From positions 1 through 9,382 of the forward strand of contig JACPSV010000145.1 of the NCBI GenBank assembly GCA_016193115.1: a stretch of 9,382 nucleotides of DNA. Reading direction: 5' to 3'. How positions within the stretch are numbered: position 1 is the stretch's first letter; each line of letters opens with the position of its first letter. Shown here one piece after another: positions 4,454 through 9,382 of this stretch. The stretch is from Elusimicrobiota bacterium (GTDB lineage: Bacteria; Elusimicrobiota; Elusimicrobia; 2-02-FULL-39-32). The notes below the pieces were generated by a model that ran no database searches, was not told the DNA's origin, and saw only the letters and a list, made by a program, of their open reading frames with translations. A program made the position numbers and the translations under genes.

Positions 4454-5689
4454 ATGTTTTGGAAACGGTTCTTTCTCTACTCCTGTCTGATAGGAATCAT
4501 CTCTCCTTTTCTTCACGCTGATTGGAAAACCCAAACAAGCGGCATTACAACCGACTTAAACGCGGTACATTTTATAGACTCCGAGACCGGCTGGACCGTT
4601 GGCGCTTCCGGCGTTATCTTAAAGACCTCCAATGGCGGTTCCTCCTGGTCCTCCCAAACGAGCGGAACCACAGCGGCGTTGAGGGGCGTTCACTTCCTCA
4701 ATTCTTCTACCGGAATCGTTGTGGGAAACGAGGGCGGCATCCTTAAAACCGCCAATGCCGGCAGCACATGGACAGCCGTGAACAGCGGCATTACCGACAT
4801 TCTTTACAGCGCTTACATCATCAACGTCAGCAGCGCCTGGTCTGCGGGTCAGTCGGGACGGATCCGGAAATCTTCAGACGGAGGCAGCAGTTGGAGCAAT
4901 GGCGCTCCCAACGGAAGCACAGCCAACGATCTCAAAAGCATCTTTTTCCTCAATACCTCCACGGGATGGGCGGCGGGAAATTCCGGAACTGTTCTGAGAA
5001 CTTATGACGGAGGAGAAAACTGGTCCGCTCAAGCCAGCGGGACGTCCGAGAACCTAAAAGCGATTTTTTTTATTAACCCTTCCACAGGCTGGCTGGTGGG
5101 AGAAAACGGAGTGATCCGCAAATCCACGGACAGCGGAACCTCATGGAGTTCCGCTCTCAGCACGTCCACGTCCTGCAATAGTGTCCATTTCGTCAGCACC
5201 ACAACCGGCTGGGTAGTTGGAAATTCTGGAACCATATTTAAGTCCACTGATGGAGCCACATGGAGTCAGGAAAGAAGCACGACCACCCAGAACCTCAATG
5301 ATGTTTTTTTCGTGACCGATACTGTGGGGTTCGCTGTGGGCGCTTCCGGAACCATTATCCGGCGATCGAGCGACACAACGTCTACCGCAGAATCCGTGCC
5401 TCAGGGATCCTTAAAAGCGATCAATAACCTGTTTGATCCTTCTAAAAATGAGGTCACCACAATTCAATACAGCGTCAAAAATGCGGGCAGTGTCACGGTC
5501 CGGATATTCAATCTACAAGGGCGTTTGATCCGGTCCCTTGTCAACACCGCTATCAATGCGGAAACCCTCTACACGGTCAATTGGGACGGAAAAAATGAGG
5601 AGGGCGAGACCGTTTCCAGCGGTATCTATCTTGTGCATATTCAAGGACCTTCATTCTCTAAAAGCCAAAAGATAGCGGTGGTTCAATAA
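4454..5689 (+). CDS. Secreted YCF48/BNR-type seven-bladed beta-propeller with FlgD/Por-type C-terminal Ig-like domain
   Basis: 411 residues from ATG 4454. The first 22 (MFWKRFFLYSCLIGIISPFLHA) are a signal peptide ending in an HA|D-type site; an upstream TTG at 4430 is rejected because it would add residues before the signal and lies inside the promoter. Residues about 27-310 hold seven ~41-residue repeats with the core pattern 'hhFhxxxTGWxVGxSGxIxKSxDGGxSWS', as in YCF48/HCF136 and BNR propellers; seven repeats suit a closed seven-bladed ring. Residues about 325-411 (NLFDPSKNEVTTIQYSV...VRIFNLQGRLIRSLV...WDGKNEEGETVSSGIYLVHI) are a FlgD-Ig/T9SS type A-like domain often used for sorting or surface attachment. 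Role unknown: probably a cell-surface or periplasmic binding protein. The porin-like gene starts 2 nt after the stop, so the two are almost certainly co-transcribed. Confidence 0.85.
   Translation: MFWKRFFLYSCLIGIISPFLHADWKTQTSGITTDLNAVHFIDSETGWTVGASGVILKTSNGGSSWSSQTSGTTAALRGVHFLNSSTGIVVGNEGGILKTANAGSTWTAVNSGITDILYSAYIINVSSAWSAGQSGRIRKSSDGGSSWSNGAPNGSTANDLKSIFFLNTSTGWAAGNSGTVLRTYDGGENWSAQASGTSENLKAIFFINPSTGWLVGENGVIRKSTDSGTSWSSALSTSTSCNSVHFVSTTTGWVVGNSGTIFKSTDGATWSQERSTTTQNLNDVFFVTDTVGFAVGASGTIIRRSSDTTSTAESVPQGSLKAINNLFDPSKNEVTTIQYSVKNAGSVTVRIFNLQGRLIRSLVNTAINAETLYTVNWDGKNEEGETVSSGIYLVHIQGPSFSKSQKIAVVQ
4532..5375 (+). repeat. Seven coding repeats of ~123 bp (propeller blades)
   Basis: Blade repeats start near SGITTDLN, SGTTAALR, SGITDILY, NGSTANDL, SGTSENLK, STSTSCNS and STTTQNLN. 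They are similar at protein level (TGWxVGxSG...KSxDGGxSW) but clearly diverged at DNA level, so this is an old duplication series. Blade 4 carries two extra residues. Confidence 0.8.
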
Positions 5690-5691
5690 CG

Positions 5692-6753
5692 GTGAAACCA
5701 GACAGAATTTTTTGCTTTCTCACAGCAGCGATCCTATTCTTGATTGGATGGGCGCTGCCGGTCCATGCCGGATCCGGGAAGACTTCCGCAAGTTTTCTCT
5801 TGGAAAATTTGGACGCCCGGGAAGTCGGCTTGGGTGGAGTTTTTGCCGCGTCCATGGATCATCAGGACGAATCTTTGCTCACAAACCCTGCCGGAATCGC
5901 ATGGTCACACCGTCCTAAAACAAACCTTTCCTACGCAAACCTTTATGACAACGGCAGTCAGGGATTTGTGGGACATCTCCAACCGCTTTGCAGGAGATCC
6001 GATTTTCAGTTGGTTTCTGCTCTGGGCGTCTCCTACTTTACTGCGGGCAATATAGACATCAATTATGCTAACGGGACGACGGAATCCCGCACCGCGGAGG
6101 CGGGCACCGCTGTTTCCTTTGCTCTGGCGTCCCGGTTAGGATCCTGGATATCGTTGGGACTTGCCCCTAAATATATCCGTTCCACCCTGGTGGAGCAGTT
6201 TTCAGATGCAGTTTACGCTTTAGATTCCGGATTGGTCGTCGTTCCGTTTCCCTCAGTATTGAAGAGTAGAATTTCTTTAGGAGCCGCGATTCTGAATCTA
6301 GGCTCTAAGATAACGTACAGAACCGCGGAACAGGATCTGCCCATGACCGAAAGCGGAGGCGCCTCCCTGCGATTGTTTGATGACGCAGAGTATGGATCTT
6401 TTCTCGCATTGGCTCAAATAGAGAGAGTCTTGGGAGAAAAGGTGCGTTACCGTCTGGGCGCGGAATACGCACTGATGAGCGAGAATTGGGAGAGAGCATT
6501 CTTTCTCAGGGGAGGATATAGGATCCAGTTCGACGATGAAGATTACAGCTTAGGTTTTGGTTTCAGGGAAAATCACCTTCAAATAGATTACGCCTATGTC
6601 AACACAATTGAACTAGAAAAGAAGCATCGTCTCACGCTCCAGTTTCTATTCGGAAAACCAGATCTGAGCCGAAGAGTGCGAGAAAAACCTTTATTGAACG
6701 TTCCTGAAGAAATAGAACACAAAGAAACCTTCGACTGGATCAAGGAACCATAA
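5692..6753 (+). CDS. PorV/PorQ-like (UPF0164-type) outer-membrane beta-barrel protein
   Basis: 353 residues from GTG 5692. Residues 1-26 are a signal peptide (MKPDRIFCFLTAAILFLIGWALPVHA). The mature start has the family's signature arrangement: 'AxxFLxxxxxAREVGLGGxFAA', then 'NPAGIAW' and 'SYANLYDN', followed by alternating hydrophobic/polar strands with many Gly and aromatic residues, as expected of a FadL-like outer-membrane barrel. In Bacteroidetes PorV works with type IX secretion; many PorV/PorQ-like proteins outside that group have no assigned role. Its pairing, 2 nt apart, with a secreted propeller carrying a Por/FlgD-type C-terminal domain fits an export or surface-anchoring partnership (inference). 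The last ~30 residues are charged and hydrophilic (RRVREKP, EEIEHKE). The stop is 13 nt from the convergent ruvB stop, with no terminator hairpin visible between them. Confidence 0.78.
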   Translation: MKPDRIFCFLTAAILFLIGWALPVHAGSGKTSASFLLENLDAREVGLGGVFAASMDHQDESLLTNPAGIAWSHRPKTNLSYANLYDNGSQGFVGHLQPLCRRSDFQLVSALGVSYFTAGNIDINYANGTTESRTAEAGTAVSFALASRLGSWISLGLAPKYIRSTLVEQFSDAVYALDSGLVVVPFPSVLKSRISLGAAILNLGSKITYRTAEQDLPMTESGGASLRLFDDAEYGSFLALAQIERVLGEKVRYRLGAEYALMSENWERAFFLRGGYRIQFDDEDYSLGFGFRENHLQIDYAYVNTIELEKKHRLTLQFLFGKPDLSRRVREKPLLNVPEEIEHKETFDWIKEP

Positions 6754-6766
6754 AGATAGAAGGTGA

Positions 6767-7807
6767 TTAACTCTGACTGAAGAGATCGCCTTGCGCCTTT
6801 TGTGAAGGTTGGGTAGATATGTTGAATTGTTTGAGTGTAGATTCGTTGACTTTGCGTCCCATGCGCGTGCGGCTCACCAGCCCGATCTTCAAAAGATAAG
6901 GTTCCACAATCTCTCGCAGAGTCTCCGATTCTTCGTTCAAAGTCGCCGCGATGCTTTCGATTCCGACGGGACCTCCGTCATGATGCTGGAGAATCACAGA
7001 AATATATTTTTTGTCCAGCTCGTCTAACCCCCACTCATCAATTCCCTCTATTTTGAGGGATTCTTCTACGGTGGATATTCGGATCTGGCCGGAAGCCCTC
7101 ACTTCGGCGAAGTCGCGCACGCGCCTTAAAAGACGGTTCGCGATTCTGGGGGTTCCCCGCGATCTTCGGGCGATCGCAAGCGCCGCTTCCGGAATAAGAT
7201 CCATGGAAAGAAGTTTTGCCGACCTCTGCACAATTAAAACCAAATCTTCAGGCGCATAAAAGTCCAGGTGGTAAGAAAGTCCAAACCTCTCGCGCAACGG
7301 GGCGGAAAGAAATCCTGCGCGGGTAGTGGCTCCGATCAGAGTGAACTGTTTTAAGGGCACATTGAGGGTTTTTGCGTAAGCGCCTTTGTCCACCACGAAA
7401 TCAACTTTGAAATCTTCCATCGCGGGGTAGAGAAACTCCTCAACGATCACGGGCAACCGGTGAATCTCGTCAATAAAGAGAATATCTCCTTTTTGCAGAT
7501 TCGTAAGAATTCCCATGAGGTCGGCGGACCGTTCCAGCGATGGGCCGGAGGTCACAAAAATTTTTGATTCCATCTCTTTCGAGATGATGTGCGCCAGAGT
7601 CGTCTTTCCCAAACCGGGCGGTCCGTAAAGAAGGAGATGCTCCAGAGGTTCTCCTCTCTTCTTAGACGCGGCCAGAGAGATTTCTAGTTTTTCGATCACT
7701 CCTTTCTGGCCAATAAACTCGCTTAAGGTTTGCGGCCGGAGAGTGACGTTCCAACGTTCCTCTTCCGGAGAGATCGCCTTGCTGGACACAATTTTGTTTC
7801 GGCTCAT
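6767..7807 (-). CDS. ruvB: Holliday junction branch migration DNA helicase RuvB
   Basis: 346 residues, normal length. AAA+ motor that forms hexameric rings on the DNA arms of a RuvA-bound Holliday junction and drives branch migration. Seen: N-terminal LRPQTLSEFIGQ, Walker A GPPGLGKT (62-69), Walker B with DEIHR (113-117), sensor IGATTRAG (158-165), arginine-finger region LRERFG (171-176), the middle four-helix part (IARRSRGTPRIANRLLRRVRDFA) and the C-terminal winged helix (GLVSRTRMGRKV). The ATG overlaps the ruvA stop by 4 nt (ATGA), implying translational coupling. Last gene of the operon in this window; converges with the porin-like gene 13 nt away. Confidence 0.98.
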   Translation of the reverse strand: MSRNKIVSSKAISPEEERWNVTLRPQTLSEFIGQKGVIEKLEISLAASKKRGEPLEHLLLYGPPGLGKTTLAHIISKEMESKIFVTSGPSLERSADLMGILTNLQKGDILFIDEIHRLPVIVEEFLYPAMEDFKVDFVVDKGAYAKTLNVPLKQFTLIGATTRAGFLSAPLRERFGLSYHLDFYAPEDLVLIVQRSAKLLSMDLIPEAALAIARRSRGTPRIANRLLRRVRDFAEVRASGQIRISTVEESLKIEGIDEWGLDELDKKYISVILQHHDGGPVGIESIAATLNEESETLREIVEPYLLKIGLVSRTRMGRKVNESTLKQFNISTQPSQKAQGDLFSQS

Positions 7808-8460
7808 GATTGGTTTTTCAAACGGAAAATTTCCTGAATCATTTCTTCCGATGACTGGATCTTTGGATTTTTTCCCAGCACTTCCCCAATCAGGTCTTCG
7901 GCTTCGGATCGGGCGTAGCCCACCTGCTGCAACACTTGGCTGACCTCCGATTGGAGGTCCGAGTCCGCGGTGACGGAAAGCGGCTGGTCAGCCTGGTCCA
8001 ACGTAAACTTTTTCATGCGTCCTCTCAAGGTCGCAACCATCTTCTCCGCGGTTCGGGCGCCGATATGAGGCAGTTTCTTAAGCGTGAGGATATCGTTTTC
8101 TTCAATGGCGAGCGCTATCTTCTGCATGGGCAAAACCAGAGATTTTAAGGCCGTTTTATATCCAATTCCTTCGACGCTGGTATAGAGTTGAAAAAAGTCC
8201 TTTTCAATTTTTCTTTTGAATCCAACCATGCGCATAAACTGGTTCCCGTGGGAACTGGTGCCTTCAATGTACTGGATCGTATAGAAAGAGACAGTGTCCG
8301 GAGCGGCGACTTTGGTATCCTCTTGGCTATTTTTCCGTTGCTTACGGTAAAATTGGATGACGCTCCCGGGCACTAAAATTTCATACGCGATGTCCGAAAC
8401 CTGCACCGTGACGGAGTGTTCGTTTAAGTCCACGACTTTGCCGGAAATTTGGCTGATCAT
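7804..8460 (-). CDS. ruvA: Holliday junction DNA-binding protein RuvA (divergent)
   Basis: 218 residues, slightly longer than the usual ~200. Binds four-way junctions as a tetramer and loads RuvB. Domain I is an OB-fold (MISQISGKVVDLNEHSVTVQV...YEILVP) with an apparent insertion at about residues 39-55 (YRKQRKNSQEDTKVAAPD), where most RuvA have a short turn. Two helix-hairpin-helix motifs follow: VEGIGYKTALKSL and LPHIGARTAEKMVATLRGR. Both differ from the usual GVGPKxALAIL and PGIGKKTAERLxxELK wording and resemble what I recall of planctomycete RuvA. Domain III (SEVSQVLQQVGYARSEAEDLIGEVL) would contact RuvB. Overlaps ruvC and ruvB by 4 nt each (ATGA). Confidence 0.95.
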   Translation of the reverse strand: MISQISGKVVDLNEHSVTVQVSDIAYEILVPGSVIQFYRKQRKNSQEDTKVAAPDTVSFYTIQYIEGTSSHGNQFMRMVGFKRKIEKDFFQLYTSVEGIGYKTALKSLVLPMQKIALAIEENDILTLKKLPHIGARTAEKMVATLRGRMKKFTLDQADQPLSVTADSDLQSEVSQVLQQVGYARSEAEDLIGEVLGKNPKIQSSEEMIQEIFRLKNQS

Positions 8461-8942
8461 GAGCGCGACCGATACGCATGGCAGAGAGCCATGGCCAGAG
8501 CGTCCGCCACGTCGTCCGGACGGGGAATAGAGTCCAGTCCCAGAGTCCTTTGCACCATCTTTTGGGTCTGCAGTTTGGTTCCCCGTCCATAACCTAAAAG
8601 GATTTTTTTGACTTGAATGGGATAATAGGTGAAAGTCGGGATTGCTCTTTGCGCGGCGGCCAGAAGGATCACCCCGCGCACATGACCGATAAATATGGCG
8701 CTTCTGGGAAACGCGCCTACGGAGAAAACGTCTTCCACGGCAACAGCGGCGGGTGAAAATTCTTTGAGAATATTCAGAAAATGCTTGTAGATTTCGTCCA
8801 GCCGTTCGGGAAAGTTTTTCTTTTTGTTGGAATCTAAAAATCCGGCTTCAATGAGTTGTGGGACTTCAGAGGAGTTGGGTCGTGTGGAAAGGAGTCCATA
8901 ACCTGTCGTTCCAAATCCAGGATCGACCCCAAGAATAACCAT
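8457..8942 (-). CDS. ruvC: Crossover junction endodeoxyribonuclease RuvC
   Basis: 161 residues, normal length. Dimeric Mg-dependent resolvase that nicks Holliday junctions symmetrically. Seen: the RNase H-like fold start ILGVDPGFGTTGYG with Asp7, Glu70 in VAVEDVF, and the C-terminal pair in RPDDVADALAMALCH (Asp144, Asp147), so all four acidic catalytic residues are present. Start at ATG 8942, six bases after the yebC stop. Forms one operon with ruvA and ruvB. Confidence 0.97.
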   Translation of the reverse strand: MVILGVDPGFGTTGYGLLSTRPNSSEVPQLIEAGFLDSNKKKNFPERLDEIYKHFLNILKEFSPAAVAVEDVFSVGAFPRSAIFIGHVRGVILLAAAQRAIPTFTYYPIQVKKILLGYGRGTKLQTQKMVQRTLGLDSIPRPDDVADALAMALCHAYRSRS

Positions 8943-8948
8943 CGTAGG

Positions 8949-9382
8949 TTAAGATCCTTGCTTCAACAGAATCTCTTTAGGGATATCAAAGTTAGAACAG
9001 ACAGTCTTAACATCTTCTTGTTCTTCCAAAGCCTGGATCAAGGACAGCACTTTTTCAGCGGTCGTTCCGGTCACAGGCGTCAGATTTTTTGAAATTTGGG
9101 TGATCTCATGATGCAGGATAGGGATCGAATGGGACTCCAGAGATTTTTTGACTTTCTCAAAGTCAGCCGGTTCCGTGATGATTTCATAGAGATCCTCGTC
9201 CGAAGATTTCATGTCTTCCGCCCCAGCGTCCAAAACCAGTTCTAATAAAGACTCTTCCCTCACTTTATTTTTTTCCACGGTCAAATATCCTTTCAGAGAA
9301 AACATCCAGGATACAGAGCCTACTTCCGCCATGTTCCCGCCATGTTCGGAAAATATGCCGCGAATCTCGGACCCCGTTCTAT
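8949..9382 (-). CDS. yebC: YebC/PmpR (TACO1) family protein, C-terminal part (5' end outside window)
   Basis: The frame is open to the window edge and reads RTGSEIRGIFSEHGGNMAEV followed by GSVSWMF, the conserved middle of YebC proteins, so the ATG at 9332 is an internal Met and the gene continues beyond 9382. About 144 residues are present, covering domains 2 and 3 (GAEDMKSSDEDLYEIITEP..., and the conserved TPVTGTTAEKVLSLIQALEEQEDV, split here as LTPVTGTTAEKV and LSLIQALEEQEDV). The family was long called a transcriptional regulator; bacterial YebC and mitochondrial TACO1 are now linked to translation of proline-rich stretches. The position directly upstream of ruvCAB is the classic bacterial arrangement. 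Confidence 0.95.
   Translation of the reverse strand, partial: RTGSEIRGIFSEHGGNMAEVGSVSWMFSLKGYLTVEKNKVREESLLELVLDAGAEDMKSSDEDLYEIITEPADFEKVKKSLESHSIPILHHEITQISKNLTPVTGTTAEKVLSLIQALEEQEDVKTVCSNFDIPKEILLKQGS

Noticed and set aside
6754..6766. Terminator between the convergent porin-like gene and ruvB
   Set aside because: Only 13 nt separate the stops and no stem with a T-run is visible there.
9330..9332. ATG as the start of the yebC-like gene
   Set aside because: The same frame upstream reads the conserved FSEHGGN segment to the window edge, so this Met is internal.

Overview
The window looks like a bacterial chromosome fragment of roughly 50% GC from an uncultured Gram-negative lineage. Pointers to a PVC/FCB-type candidate phylum such as Omnitrophota are a RuvA with PVC-like wording, an ATP-cone/uridine-kinase-like fusion, and a secreted beta-propeller with a FlgD/Por-type C-terminal Ig-like domain next to a PorV/PorQ-like outer-membrane protein. 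The phylum assignment is inference; no rRNA is present.

Layout. Bases 1-492 (+) are the C-terminal part of a DUF819 membrane protein. A plus-strand run follows: thioredoxin (529-849), an ArsC-type arsenate reductase/LMW phosphatase that has lost its catalytic P-loop cysteine (960-1319), and an ATP-cone plus P-loop nucleoside-kinase fusion (1334-2710). Next come a short in-frame trace of a GGQTGAD-type (putative molybdenum carrier) protein (2711-2773) and an unrecognised 275-residue protein (2783-3610), closed by a bidirectional terminator (3597-3634).

The centrepiece is on the minus strand. It is an initiator tRNA-fMet(CAU) gene (3636-4373) split after U33 by a 664-nt group I intron (3676-4339). 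The intron carries a PD-(D/E)XK homing endonuclease of the I-Ssp6803I type (3809-4321) whose putative active-site residues E11, D36, Q49 and K51 are all present. Splice sites, guide sequence, P1-P10 and the P/Q/R/S core elements can be assigned by eye. The endonuclease gene starts inside P1 and runs through the guide sequence, P2, P3, P4 and P5 to stop inside P6, so one stretch of DNA is both ribozyme core and protein code. The mature tRNA would have two G.A mismatches in its acceptor stem.

Two back-to-back promoters (4379-4445) drive the tRNA leftward and a secreted gene pair rightward: a seven-bladed YCF48/BNR-type propeller (4454-5689) and a PorV/PorQ-like outer-membrane protein (5692-6753). 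The right end holds the classic minus-strand operon yebC (partial)-ruvC-ruvA-ruvB (9382 down to 6767), with 4-nt ATGA overlaps between the ruv genes, for Holliday-junction branch migration and resolution.
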